Source of the DNA: Gymnopus androsaceus JB14
Lineage: Eukaryota > Basidiomycota > Agaricomycetes > Agaricales > Omphalotaceae
Direction of reading: 5' to 3'
Assembly: GCA_009733575.1 (NCBI GenBank)
Contig: ML769557.1
Location: 85,091-149,090 of the forward strand
DNA: 64,000 nucleotides
Made by a program: the position numbers and the translations under genes. Of the stretch, positions 27,977 through 39,707 are shown one piece after another (positions within the stretch are counted from its first letter, which is position 1; each line of letters starts with the position of its first letter). The notes under the pieces were generated by a model. That model saw only the letters and a program-made list of their open reading frames with translations. It did no database searches and was not told the origin of the DNA.

Positions 27977-28473
27977 AAGGCTTGAGTATATTGAGGTGGA
28001 CATTCACGCTCCAGCTACGGACCGTTTTTTTTTCTTCACGGTAGAGCAAGTGGACTTTCCAAGCACTTTTCTAGTTTATGAAGGTTACTCTGGCTAGTGT
28101 AAATAACTATTACAACGTTGTACTGCGTACATATATATCGTTGGGCCAATTAATGACTGAATAACCAAACTTTGCGTGTGTACGGTAAGGAAAGGAAGCG
28201 ATACCTGAACCAGGCAAAAATAATAATTCGGCGTAGAAGAGTTCTACGAAGCTCATGCCTTTTTATGAGCGGCGCATCCATTCGTGGCACTATCACATTG
28301 TGGGCCAAAAGTCGAAACGAATTGGGGTCGGGGAAGCGGTGGATAAAGTGAGAGAAAACGCAGCAGTTAAACTTCAAGACGCAGCAGCTGCACCTTCAAC
28401 TGATGAAGGCAGTCACGTCTGGAAGTGTGTACAAAGGATACATTAGCAGACGATGGGACAAGTATGTAGCTTA
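27977..28473. other. Intergenic region downstream of the cupredoxin gene
   Basis: Contains an A/T-rich 3' flank with a T-run near 28027. Open frames at 28150-28377 (-) and 28255-28446 (+) overlap each other and lack recognisable motifs. Confidence 0.35.
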
Positions 28474-28812
28474 TTACCACCCGGATAAAACTCCTCTAAT
28501 AAATATTACGGTGTCAAGCACAATCGTTGTCCACAATACTCTCGACAAGACACTATGAGGACCGAGATCTAGCATAGGAGCTTGCGATATTTCTCGCAAG
28601 CCAAAGTGTTTCCAATTGTCCCCCAAGGACGGTGCGATCGCCTGTAAATATTCAGGAAGCGGAAACTCCGTCCTGAGCTCCGTAAGGGACGGTAAACCTT
28701 GTAGGATGAATATTATATCTGGATCGACTCGGAGGTCCTGCGCTGGTTCGTCGAAGAGGTTTCCCGAGAAGGCTGTTCGAGGATCACCAAGCAGAACAGC
28801 GAGTGGTTGGGC
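28474..28812 (-). CDS. Orphan open reading frame without start, possible terminal exon of an unknown gene
   Basis: A 113-codon open frame on the minus strand, preceded by an acceptor-like TTTTTATAG at 28813-28821 and ended by a TAA at 28474. It reads like protein: LAVLLGDPRTAFSG, FDEPAQDLRVDPDIIFILQG, LPSLTELRTEFPLPEYL, GDNWKHFGLREI. No methionine precedes it, and upstream sequence on this strand soon overlaps the myotubularin gene. I recognise no family. It may be the 3' exon of a small overlapping gene, a relic, or a chance frame; a plus-strand frame of 139 codons (28616-29035) overlaps it. Confidence 0.3.
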   Translation of the reverse strand, partial: AQPLAVLLGDPRTAFSGNLFDEPAQDLRVDPDIIFILQGLPSLTELRTEFPLPEYLQAIAPSLGDNWKHFGLREISQAPMLDLGPHSVLSRVLWTTIVLDTVIFIRGVLSGW

Positions 28813-28959
28813 CTATAAAAATATGTGGAGAATCTGTGTAAGAATCTTTGACCGAGGTCAATTTCTCGGAATAAAAGTTGTTGAGTGTACACCAGAGCTG
28901 AAAGAACTTAAGCGCCGGCCGCACCTTCTTGAACCTATACTTTCAACTCCACTCTGCTT

Positions 28960-31900
28960 ATGGACGCGATTCGAGTCTCCAAGGTTATTTGTCTACATTC
29001 TGCTCTTGCACACTTCAGTTCTGAATCAGGAATAGGTCGAACATGTTCTGTGCACCAAAAACGGCAGCACTTTAGCTGGAACTATTCATTTAACGGCTCA
29101 TCATCTCATCTTTCGATATGACGATGGTAAAGAGAAGGAGATGTGGGTCAGTATTTTAGTTCTCAGTTTGGTGACTGAGCGCTGAGCCTTCAATCATAGG
29201 TTCCTTATCCTCTCATTTCTCTTGTAACACGATTGCCGCAGACGCTTCAGGGGCAATGCCCTGTAACGTTCCATTGTCGGACCTTTGAGACCTTCTCTCT
29301 CGAGTTTTCAGTTGAATCGGACGCCATAGATGTGTTTGACAGCGTAAAAGAGCTTACTGTGGCTCGTATGTGTCGAGATTTGCTTCTTTTAACAAAACCG
29401 ATTCAATGCTTTTACAGCTTCCGTTTTTCAACTTTACGCCTTCTTCTATTCTCCAAATCCTCCTTTTCCAACTCAAGCTGGGTGGTCAATATACTCACCC
29501 AGAGAAGAATTCGGTCGGATGGGCGTTGGTACACGTACCAAAGCGTGGCGTTTCACAGATATTAACAAGGATTACTCTGTGGGTAGCTTTGCCAAACTAT
29601 TACCGATTCACTTATCGATGGCTCTCAGGGCCTCTAGTTCTCACCCACATACCCTGCCAAACTTGTTGTGCCCACCAAGATCAGTGATACAACACTACAG
29701 TATGCATCGAAATACCGTAGTAAGTGCCGGATACCGGCCTTGTGTTATCTGCATTGGTCCAACTATGTGCGTTTCACTCTCCCTCAAATATACTTGATTT
29801 TTACCTATGTATCTACACAGGCAAGTATTACGAGGTCCAGCCAACCTATGGTCGGAATCACTCAAAACAGATCAATCCAGGATGAGAAGCTCATAGAAAC
29901 AGTGTTCCAAACTCATTTCGCACCGGAATCCAGAGTCTCTAATACGGTCGTCTATGGTGCCACTACCACCAATCTTATCATCGACGCAAGGCCTACCACA
30001 AACGCGGTGGCCAACACTGCGAAAGGAGCCGGGACAGAGAACATGGATCATTATAAAGATGCAAAGAAGGTTTATCTGGGTATTGATCACATTCACGCCA
30101 TGCGGGAGTCGCTTGGGAAGGTTGTCGACGCTCTACGTGAAGCAGATGCGCTTCTAGCCAGTATAAACAACGACCTTTCTAACCAGGTCTCAGGAGTTTC
30201 TGTTCTTGACCGAGGCGCGCTTCGTCGTTCAGGATGGCTACGACATATCTCCATCGTTTTGGAAGGAGTCGTTATCATCACGCGCAATATCCATGTCAAC
30301 TCTTCTCATGTTCTCATACATTGCTCTGACGGCTGGGATCGTACATCCCAACTGTCCTCACTATCACAACTCTGTCTCGACCCTTATTATCGAACGATTA
30401 AAGGGTTCCAGATTCTAGTTGAGAAGGAGTGGTTATCGTTTGGCCACAAATTCTTGGATCGTTGCGGACACTTGTCATCCGAGAAATTCTTTGTGTCAAA
30501 CACGGAAACTGGTGGCAGCGGTGGTGCCGACGCAGCGCAAGCTTTCCTGGCCTCGGTGCAAAATCGTTTCGCGAGCCAGCACCACGTCAAGGAAACCTCT
30601 CCGATTTTTCACCAATTTCTCGAAACTGTTCGACAGATCCAGAGACAGTTTCCTGAGCGCTTCGAGTTCAATGAGCGGTTTTTGCACCAGTTGTACTACC
30701 ATCTTTATTCGTGCCAGTTTGGCACATTCCTGTTCAATTGCGAGAGGGAACGAAAGGTTGGAGATGGTAACGGACCGCCGCCTTGCGACCGAACGCTCAG
30801 TGTATGGGACTTTTTCAATTCGCCCTCTGAAATGGAGCAGAATCTGAATGGGTCTTACGATTCATCACTGGACGACCCTACCAGTCGAATTCCTGGAGCT
30901 GACATGGGAGTGTTGTTTCCGAATCCGAAGGATGTTCGCTTTTGGCATGAATTATATGGGCGGACAGATGATGAAATGAACGGGCGCCATATGCCTGTCG
31001 TAGCTCGTCCAGAGGTCCTCGCGGTAGAGGGTGCCGACGACGATCCCGTTAAATCGCGTATCTACACCTTCCAACATTCCTTTGCCTCCTTCCCCTTCCA
31101 AGACACCGTTACCGCCACCAACATCGCAGATCCTTCCACGGAATGCATTACCCAACCCATTACTCGAAGTTAGCGATCTATCCACCTCCGTTCCAGAACT
31201 TTCGACGCTTAATCTCGGAACACCCTCCCGTGTCGAGAGTTTCAGACCCTTCTCATCGACCGGGTCTGCTTTCTCAATGAAGCCCCCATCTATACCTACC
31301 TCACCAGATTCTACTTCATCTGCGCGGCCCCTTGCGAAAGCACAAGACTTTTTCGTAGGCGGCGGTGTGAAATCTGTATGGGGCAAACTGTCTTCAAATG
31401 CATCTGCTGCGTTTTCAGCAGTACAAGAGGCATATGATGGGGTCGCTAAAGACCTCAACGCAAGAACAGGACCCGCTTCACCTGTCCCAACAAAGACAGA
31501 AGAAATGAACGCTCGGACACATCTATCCAGTTGGGGAGAGGACGCGCACAATACGATATCAGGTACATCTCCTCCTGCTTCGTCCTCGTTCCAGCATTCC
31601 TTGGGTAGAAACCCATGGGCTACTGTAAACTCGAGCAAGCCATCTGCCTCTTCCGTGTTTTCAGCGTACGAAAATCCGTGGAGCTCCTCCGTGCCCCCCG
31701 AGCGTTTAGGTTCTAGGGAATTGGATACGAATCTTGAGCCTGCAAGTCCTCTTCCGGTTGACCCTACTGTATCTCATCCGGTTATACGGGCTCCCGCAAT
31801 CTCACGTTCTAATTCATCGACCAAGATTGTTGTTGATTCGCCTACTACTAGTCAGCAGGCTGGTGCATCGAGCGATCCTCTAGGTGTGGGACTGTCATGA
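28960..31900 (+). CDS. YMR1: Myotubularin-type phosphoinositide 3-phosphatase
   Basis: The start at 28960 gives MDAIRVSK, spliced to VEHVLCTKNG. A PH-GRAM domain follows (GTIHLTAHHLIFRYDDGKEK, QGQCPVTFHCRTFE). Next is the myotubularin phosphatase domain with PALCYLHWSNYASITRSSQP, YLGIDHIHAMRESL and the active site HCSDGWDRT (Cys-x5-Arg) near 30325. EFNERFLHQLYYHLYSCQFG closes the domain. It dephosphorylates PI3P and PI(3,5)P2 on endosomal and vacuolar membranes. The C-terminal third is Pro/Ser-rich and probably disordered, containing FRPFSSTGSAF and SVWGKLSSNASAAFS. One extra A in the run 31051-31053 breaks the frame between DDDPV and NRVSTPSN; without correction the protein would stop at 31173. 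The tail beyond is open to 31900. Confidence 0.92.
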
Positions 31901-32171
31901 TAGTAGCGTTTGTACAAAGGATCCTCGAAATTTTTACTGTATTTTCGAAGTGGCTGTCGTCCCAGTGTCGTCCTGCCACCGTTTCAAACGTGCATACAGT
32001 AACATAAAGATAGTAATACTTTGAAACCCCAAAACGTACGATTTAGTGATTGATCACGCCATATTTCGTAAGTGTCTAGAACGATATCTATATATAAGAT
32101 CAAGTTTGCAGATTTCTATCTTTCCCATACTTTTCCTTTTCTCCATCCCTTTCCATCTCTTTCTTTCCACA
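31901..32171. promoter_or_regulatory. Promoter region of SAM synthetase with TATA-like element
   Basis: CTATATATAAG at about 32088-32098 lies some 75 bp before the ATG and is followed by a pyrimidine-rich leader, consistent with a strongly expressed gene. Confidence 0.45.
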
Positions 32172-33695
32172 ATGTCTGCCAACGGTAATGCCAACGGTCG
32201 TGTTCACTCCGCTTTGACTCCGGGGCACTTCTTGTTCACCTCCGAGTCTGTAGGTGAAGGTCACCCTGGTACGCATGAAAAAAAAAAATTACCGTCAAGC
32301 AAATACTTACATCCTCCCTCCTTATCAGATAAAATTTGTGACCAAGTCTCGGATGCCATTGTACTTGCCTTTGCTTTTCCCTATCCTTCTCGATATCTGA
32401 CTGGATTATGATTAGCTCGACGCTTGCCTCGAGCAAGACCCTTGGTCCAAAGTTGGTTGCGAAACCGCTTCCAAGACTGGAATGATCATGGTCTTTGGAG
32501 AAATCACCACCAAGGCCAAGCTCGACTACCAGAAGATCATTCGTGACACTATCAAGGAGATTGGTTACGACGATTCTTCAAAGGGATTCGATTACAAGAC
32601 CTGCAACATCCTTGTTGCTATTGAGCAGCAGTCTCCCGATATTGCTCAGGGTCTAGACCACGGTTCTCTTGAGAGTCATGGTGCTGGGGACCAGGGTATC
32701 ATGTTCGGTTACGCTACTGATGAGACTGAAGAGCTCATGCCTCTCACTGTTGTGCTCTCACACAAACTCAACCGTGCCTTGGCTGATGCTCGTCGCTCTG
32801 GTCTTCTTCCCTGGGTCCTTCCCGACACCAAGTCCCAGGTCACGATCGAATACAAAAAGGATGGCGGAGCCACTATCCCCGTTCGTGTAGACACTGTCGT
32901 TATCTCTACCCAGCACACCGAAGACATTTCTCTTGAGGAACTCAGGAAAGAGGTCCTCGAGAAAGATTGTCAAGGCTGTCATTCCTGCCAAACTCCTTGA
33001 CGAGCGAACTGTCTACCATGTACGTGTTCCCGTCCAACTGTTATATATATGCGCTTATCATTTTTCTATACATCTAGCTCAACCCTACCGGTCGTTTCGT
33101 GATCGGCGGTCCTCAAGGTGATGCCGGTTTGACTGGTCGTAAGATCATCGTCGACTCATACGGTGGCTGGGGTGCTCACGGAGGAGGTGCCTTCTCTGGC
33201 AAGGACTGGTCCAAGGTCGACCGATCTGCTGCTTACACCGCTCGTTGGATCGGTAAGCTACTTTTTCCCATGTACGATTTACTTATTGCTCATATCTTTG
33301 CAGCCAAGTCTCTCGTTGCCGGCAAGCTTGCTCGTCGCTGCCTTGTCCAGGTTTCTTACGCCATCGGTGTTGCTGAACCCCTCTCCATCTACGTTGACAC
33401 TTACGGAACTGGAAAGAAATCTGATGAGGAACTCGTTGAAATCATTCACAAGAACTGGGATCTCCGACCTGGTGTGATGGGTGAGTTTGAGAGCGGGATG
33501 AATCTATTGACTTTTGCTCATATGTTTACGTTTCTAGTTCGTGAACTCTCCCTCCAACGCCCTCACTACAAGAAGACCGCCTGCTACGGTCACTTTGGTA
33601 TGTCTGAACTGTGTGTATCCGAGTCCGATGTGCTGACATTCCTCTCAGGTAACCCCGAGTTCTCATGGGAGCAGGTCAAGCCCATCAAACTGTAA
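32172..33695 (+). CDS. SAM1: S-adenosylmethionine synthetase
   Basis: About seven exons from the ATG at 32172. Conserved blocks: [20 protein letters not shown] (methionine/ATP site), [21 protein letters not shown], the active-site hexapeptide GAGDQG followed by [44 protein letters not shown], and the P-loop-like [19 protein letters not shown]. It ends [19 protein letters not shown]. It condenses methionine and ATP into SAM, the cell's main methyl donor. One extra A in the run 32962-32964 breaks the frame between KEVLEK and [14 protein letters not shown]. Because this gene is essential, the break is more likely an assembly error than a true mutation, unless another copy exists. Confidence 0.96.
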
Positions 33696-34080
33696 ATGCC
33701 TTTTTTCTGCTGTCATCTACCATCATCTGTACCACATATCGCATCACCTTGCATTGGAAGTTCATCCTTCCGCCATTCGCTATCACTGCACTGTCTCTTT
33801 AGATCCCCTCATTGTGCTAACATTATATCCCAACATATAAAAGTCATGGATTGTACATAGATTGGTCTTACCTGTCGTAATAATTACTGTAGTCTGAAAA
33901 CAACGCTGCGTTCAACCGCGTATTTGTGGTATTATGATTGTGGGATGTTGAAAAGTCTTTATTATACATTCAGTTCTTTAAACTGAATATTAAACTTGCC
34001 GTCTTCATAGCGATACCATAATACCAGACGAAGCCTGCGGGCGGTTTATGAGCTAGAAGATTTCAAGTTGATTAATCCTT
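33696..34080. other. Convergent 3' intergenic region
   Basis: 3' flank of SAM synthetase and of the phosphatase gene. AT-rich towards the right; nothing else recognised. Confidence 0.4.
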
Positions 34081-34886
34081 TTACACGTACCATCCTGTAT
34101 TAGCTAAATCGCAAATCATTGGCCCCCGAACTTGACGATGCCAGTACAGAATCATCTCGTAGAGCTCGCACAGGAAGATGTTATGACTGACGACCACGAC
34201 ATGTGGGAGGCCTTCCGGTAGATCCTCGGGAGTGCTTTCCCACCTTCCAACGTCAAACTCTTCCGGATTTTCCAACGTATCGACTCCATATTTCGCCATG
34301 CAAGAGAAGATGAATAACTTGGCTCGTTCCGCGACTGTCTCGAGGCTTTCTCCACCCCCACCTGGAGTATGGTGTCGATCGATAGTATCATCTTCACCCC
34401 ATCCCCGGAGTTCAATAGAAGCTTCATCGTCGCGGCCTTGTCTGCGTAAAGACTCCACCACACTACCTGTCTTTCGTTCCTGCAGATTCACTTGTTGGAT
34501 AACAACGGGACGGTGTTTGTTGTTGTCGGAAATCGCCTGCGCGGTATCTACGGCGCGAATGAGATGAGAGGACAAGAGGCGGTCGATGCGGACGTTGGCC
34601 CACGCTTCACCAAGCCGCTGGGCTTGGATTCGTCCTTTGTAGGTTAAGGGGCTATCTGGGCCTGCACGCCAAACTAAGTCGGTGTTACTTTGGGCCTATA
34701 TATTTTTATAACGCGTTAATTCTGTCTGAACAAGTAGTGAGTTTTTTTACGCACCTGACCGTGTCTAACGAGGGAAATGACAAGGCATCTCCATGGCTTT
34801 AAGTCTGCCTGTGCCTCTTGACTGGGAAGCTGCAAGGGTGCTGCGCCTTCTGAGTCGATCGGGAGGGAAATACTCGAGTTATCCAT
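34081..34886 (-). CDS. Histidine phosphatase (phosphoglycerate-mutase-like) family protein, paralog 1
   Basis: Two exons on the minus strand. The start at 34884-34886 gives MDNSSISLPIDSEG. The catalytic motif SLVRHGQ is split from AQSNTD by an intron just after HGQ. Then come PDSPLTYKGRIQAQRLGEAW and SSHLIRAVDTAQAIS, with the second conserved arginine, and a TPGGGGESLETVAERA segment with the conserved glutamate. The final catalytic histidine is in VVVSHNIFLCELYEM. It ends NTGWYV. The fold is that of phosphoglycerate mutases and acid phosphatases; the long insert before the glutamate motif gives no clue to substrate. A paralog with the same intron position lies at 38452-39394 and a decayed third copy at about 37.8-38.1 kb. 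Confidence 0.85.
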
Positions 34887-35975
34887 AGCGTTGATGTTGA
34901 AGCCAATGAATAAGTTTGGACTCGAAGATGAAGAAAAGGGTGTAAGTCTAAGACAAATTTCCAGACCCGCTTGAGCTTGGTTCCGCGTCGGAAGTGCCGA
35001 GAGTAACGATCGCTTCCGCTGATGAGGGACGGTGCTCGAGATTGGTAAGTAGAGCCGCCTACTTACTTAGTAGGAGTTGCGATTTGACAAATTTTGAGCC
35101 GTTGATAGTTGCATTAATATTGCGTTCTGGCCTGGTAAAATTATACTTATAATCGGTAGGATCTGACATTGCGACCTTTTACAATACTTGACACCGCGAC
35201 ATTGTCAGAATCTAATGGGACTCAACGGGTCTTGCTCAATGCACCAGCAGTCGGAAATTTTGCTAGACGAAATGAGCTGAAACAAAGCGATAAAAATTAT
35301 CCGACAGTGCAAGGCGTTAGTAGAGTAGACGTACCCATCGAACTTCAATGTCACAATGATAAACCTGGGAAAGAACATTAGAGCTTGAGTATACATCAAC
35401 AGATGCTCACCCCCCTTATACACCAAACTAATCGATAACGTTGTAACCCTCCATTCTCCAATATTTGCGCGATAAAGAGTATTGCGCAGAAAAGATGCAT
35501 GACGAATCCAACAACTGCTAAAGAAGGGTAATTCACGGTGAAAATCGTCCAACACATATCATGGTCTCCCCTAGGCAGACTAAAATATACACCGACGATC
35601 GATACGATGTATAGCGACACATATCAAGATGGCGGACTTGGAGCAAGTTGTAAGTTGCATTGAAGTGTGAACTTTATGTATGGCTGTGAGGAAGAATTTA
35701 GGTATTGTCTTCACCAGATTGAATTCAGCGGAAATAAGGAGGCTGTCTGTTCAGTGTTTCAGCAGTGTTTTTGGGATGATTATTTTTGTAACGTTTTCGA
35801 GCGGAATACTTACAAGTGGAATACTTATACAGTAGTTTTGGGACATGCATTGTCATGGTTGTTCCCAGAAAGAGTGTTTGGCGCCCATACTAGCAAGCGC
35901 CTTAAGCTATGATTGACGCCCGATAATTCAAGTTGTTCAACTTCTTCTTTGTTAGATCTTTTTCGTGTTCAGGCT
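34887..35975. other. Intergenic region
   Basis: About 1.1 kb with overlapping short open frames on both strands (35169-35912) that show no motif or intron support. Nothing recognised. Confidence 0.4.
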
Positions 35976-36303
35976 ATGCAAAGCATTGCACAAACGCCTA
36001 CAAGTGCCACCCAAGCCAAAGAACGGCTCTACACCCAAGCTTGCCGGGAGCTTTGGACGAATGAACCGAGCGCTCATGCAAACGTCTAACCTTTGCGAGC
36101 TTCTTCAGATGGACCTGCGTGCCATGCAAAATTTTGTCGGAATAGATGCTTCACTGTGAGTGTAGTACGTGTTTAAATCCCGATAGACTGACGACTTTCG
36201 CAGGTTCATGACCGTCGCAGCTTCCTTTAATGACGAGTCTGACGAGGACCATTCTGGAGATGAGATGTTGGTAGAGAATAGTACTGATACGAAGAAGACG
36301 TGA
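35976..36303 (+). CDS. Small hypothetical protein
   Basis: Two reading blocks separated by a frame change. The first starts at ATG 35976 with MQSIAQTPTSATQAKERLYT and runs to a stop near 36088. One frame away, LCELLQMDLRAMQNFVGID continues to 36155. There a regular GT-AG intron (36156-36203) joins it to FMTVAASFNDESDEDHSGDE and the stop at 36301. A single extra base near 36086-36090 would reconcile the two, as in several neighbouring genes. The product would be about 95 residues, helical with an acidic tail. I do not recognise the family. Confidence 0.45.
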
Positions 36304-37255
36304 ATGGCAGCTCAATTGGCTGGTTATTAAGACCGACCCTGCCTCAGTTTATCACGAAAATTTATGGTGAGCTTTTGATGCTTCATAAATGTATACTTGA
36401 TCTAACCTGGTGTGGTCTATTATCTAGATTTCCATGTAGAGTATAAGCTGTATCTCATCGATCTATAGCACATGTATCTTTCCAAGGCTTTGAAGATCTC
36501 CACTGCAGAACATCTTCCGACTTTCCTCACTCTCAATCCGTGCATGCCTTCGACATATAGGTACTAGCAATCCTCGAAGCACGTTGAAATGCTGTAAAAA
36601 CACCAGCTCTCTGCGCGAAAGCTCGCAGGGTTACGATGCGGAGAATTCCATGCGCGAGTACCATACCCTGGAGTACTCGATTTTGCAGCGGACGACAATC
36701 GATAGCTCTGCCTATATTAACCTGATGCCAGAGATCAGTTAGCTTTCAATTCTCAACCTTTGATTCATGGCGGTCGTTAATTTTTATCTGCACCGAAACA
36801 GACCACTCTTGAACTCTGGATGTTGGGTTTAGTGAAGAAGCTAGCTTTTTCTTCGGACGACCAACTTTACCACCACCTCTCAACCTCCTGATGTTTATTT
36901 TACCGAGTTTCTTCATCCATTTTCACTCAAAGGGCATCGCTTCAAGAGGCCGGAGAAATCATACAACAGTAAAGTCGTCCGTAAATCTCAACGCACAAGG
37001 GCTGCAAAATGCAACTCATTATCGACAAATGACCCTCAGGTGGTCGTGCTCTTCATTAAAGACTAAGTTACTGAATCAAACCTATTCAGCAACAGCTAAA
37101 GTGAACTAAAAATATCTTCGATTTGGACTTGTCCTTCGAAAAATGTCCGGTGACATGTTGAATGGCGATTATACCATGCTAGGTTTAGCCATTCTGCTCT
37201 AGAATGCGGCCCTGAGCAAACTAATTCTGCAAATACGACGATCCGATGTCGACTC
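36304..37255. other. Intergenic region
   Basis: No gene, RNA or repeat recognised. It precedes two decayed gene fragments. Confidence 0.4.
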
Positions 37256-37520
37256 TTGATAACTCTGCACAATATAGCGGTGGAATTAGATGACATCTTC
37301 TCCAACATCAAGTTTGGTGCCATCGGCTCGACGTTCAGCGCCACCGGAACCACTGGAACTGGAAATAGCCCTGGCAGCTGCGACACAGTCCGTGTACCAA
37401 TGGTGAGCTTATTTTTGGTTCCTTGTTGCCGTTCTATTGATGCTAATAAATGGATTATCTTCAGTGGTGGTGTCAGCTACACTGGACCAACCATTTGCGC
37501 GTCTGAATCTACTTAGAGCT
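37256..37520 (+). pseudogene. Relic of a GH7 cellobiohydrolase 3' end (linker and CBM1)
   Basis: Reads [20 protein letters not shown], then GTGNSPGS, an intron-like GTGAGC..CTTCAG, and GGVSYTGPTICASEST. This matches the end of the catalytic domain, the linker and the start of the CBM1 of the intact GH7 gene at 43698-45723, including the intron position. The catalytic core is absent, as is the cysteine-rich end of the CBM1. It lies in opposite orientation to the intact gene. Retention of the intron shows it arose by DNA duplication, not through a transcript. Confidence 0.8.
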
Positions 37521-37809
37521 GCTAGAGTCCAGCATTTACTACAGCCAATGCTTGCCATCTTGAACGCTTGTAGGCTGCATGTACCTTTTACATCTGAGGA
37601 TATACTATTGTAAACACATCGAGAAGAATGTCTGTTGAAAAAGGAATAGAAGTATCGAGCAACTTCAACCTAAGAACATACTAACCAGGCTATTATTTAG
37701 CGTTACACGCAGGAGTGAGCGCCAGCTGTGAGATACAAGAAATTTGGTCGCGATATAGTATTGTTTCCATGCTACATATTTTCTCTGTAAGCATACATGC
37801 TTAAAACAA

Positions 37810-38075
37810 GGCTTGCCACAGTCACATTCTTCAAGCTTGACGCATCTTTCACTATCACGAGATGAGCGTGTAACTACAGAAATTCCTCACGCGACTATAA
37901 GCTTGCTGTTTATACTCATGAGTCCAACTCTGCTACGATCGACTATGAAAATGTCACCCTGTAAGGTCAGGGAGAAGAAACCAGAAAGCTTGTGCCAAAC
38001 CATTATTGAAGGTCGAACGCAGGTGCCAGGAAGGTATTCTTATCTAGATTACAATAACGCATTAATCCAGTCTGA
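37810..38075 (+). pseudogene. Relic of a histidine-phosphatase paralog
   Basis: Plus-strand segment with RDERVTTEIPHATIS and, one frame away, LVP..FIEGRTQ-like sequence. Its nucleotides around GAAGGTCGAACGCAGG closely resemble the middle of the paralog at 38452-39394 (there GAGGGTCGAACGCAGG on the minus strand). The N-terminal RHG motif and C-terminal half are missing. Orientation is opposite to the intact paralogs. Confidence 0.6.
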
Positions 38076-38451
38076 ACGAGAGATTACCACGTCTGAGACA
38101 TGACCATAACCTCAAGTCTCCGTCTCGAAAATACTCGAGTTGCCTCTCCGAAGTTGCAGACTCGGTAAACAAATAGTAGCGACATTTCTCGCTCCAGCAG
38201 ACATTAACAGCGAATGAACCAGCTTCGCTTGAGCTTGGGCTCCAAAAAAAACATCGCGGTTGTACAAGAAGAAATATCTCGATTGCAGACGGATCTAGGC
38301 TTGAGGTACTGGGTTATACTGCGGTAGTGTAATGCCAAAGAGGAATCCCTCCTTCCTGGAGAGGAGATACGAGATCCCGGAACATCAATTCGTACGAAGA
38401 GTCTTTTCTTTCCCTAATCCACAAAACATGTCGCGTCCTGTGTGTACGTAG

Positions 38452-39394
38452 TCAGGATAATTGAATTTTGCTACTGGATATGCGCAGAACGTACCAGCCC
38501 GTGTTTTTCCAAAAACAACCCAATCCTTTCCCTCTGTCGGTCGAATTCCAATAGTGCATCAACTCGTAAAGTTCGCACAGAAAGACGTTATGGCTGACGA
38601 GGACTATATGAGGAAGACCAGGAGGTAAGCGGGTCACTTCATCGCCTCTCCACATCTCCAAATCAAATTCTTCTGGTCCTTCTCCCGTCACTGCATGCTC
38701 GGCCATGGTTGACAAGATAAATTCGCTCGCTCGCCTAGCTACAGTATCAAGACTTTCTCCTCCTTCTGGCGGCGTGTGGCTACGCGGTACTTTCCCGTCG
38801 ATCAAAACTCGCCCCAAGGCAAGAGCACCTTCCTGCGTTCGACCCTCAATGAACAGTTTTGGTACGAGATCTCCAGGTCTCTGTTCCTCGACATTCGAGT
38901 CGATAGAGATAATTGGGTGGCTGACGTTGTATAGGGATATTTCTTTGGCAGTGGCTACAGCCCGTTGAAGTTGTGAGGATACGAGTTTAGTTATTCGGAC
39001 TTTCGACCAAGCTTCACCAAGTGCTTCGACTTGAGTACATCCAAAAGTGGTGAGAGGACTATCTTGTCCGGCTTTCCATCCCTGCGTATTACTTGCCGCC
39101 TACGCAAGTTCAAGAGAGAGATTGGATGTAATAAGATAATAAGGATCCAAATCGAGGACTGTGATAAGAAGGAAAAAGAGTACCGACTTGGCCATGTCTA
39201 ACTAGGGAAAGAACCAGACACTTCCACTGGTTCGAAGACGCGCTATTCGCGTCAGTCTGTGTAGCAGCGTCGGAGTGCGATGTGGGCCCGTTCTGAGCGA
39301 GTTCTGCGGATTCCAAGCGAGGAGATCGCGAGGGTTCGGGTTTTAGAGATGAGTATGAGTAATCGTTAGACGCCATTTGAGATTCAATAGCCAT
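38452..39394 (-). CDS. Histidine phosphatase family protein, paralog 2
   Basis: Minus-strand gene with the same architecture as the gene at 34081-34886. The N-terminus is longer and Ser-rich (MAIESQMASNDYSYSS). VLSLVRHGQ is followed by an intron at the same position. Then AASNTQGWKAGQDSPLTTFG, SSQLQRAVATAKEIS, TPPEGGESLDTVARRASEF, and the closing catalytic histidine in VLVSHNVFLCELYELMHYW. The protein ends slightly beyond paralog 1, in SSSKIQLS. Both paralogs keep the two histidines, the arginines and the glutamate of the superfamily, so both are probably active. The substrate is unknown. Confidence 0.82.
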
Positions 39395-39707
39395 AAAGTG
39401 AGTGATAATAAATTTTGAGGACTTGGATGATGGAGGTAGAAATGAGAAGCTGCTGTAACCAAATTAGGCTAGTATCAAAGCCACGTGTAGCATCCTGAGC
39501 GTTGAAGGTTAATCACTAAGTACGAGATGCTCGACTCTTTACGCGTTCTGGCGGCAAAAGGTAAAGCTTGAAATTTGTTTTATTATGTATGTATTAGCCG
39601 AAAATACAAATTCCGGACAAGTGGAATTGGCGAGTTGACGGGATCACCTAATCCTGATTCTCTTACATCTTTGCAACACGCACCCATTGCCTTTGCTTTG
39701 CTGCAAT
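39395..39707. promoter_or_regulatory. Divergent promoter region of phosphatase paralog 2 and the TLC gene
   Basis: 313 bp between the two start codons. No specific site recognised. Confidence 0.35.

Noticed and set aside
28616..29035. 139-codon plus-strand open frame before the myotubularin start
   Set aside because: Overlaps the myotubularin first exon in another frame and has no recognisable feature.
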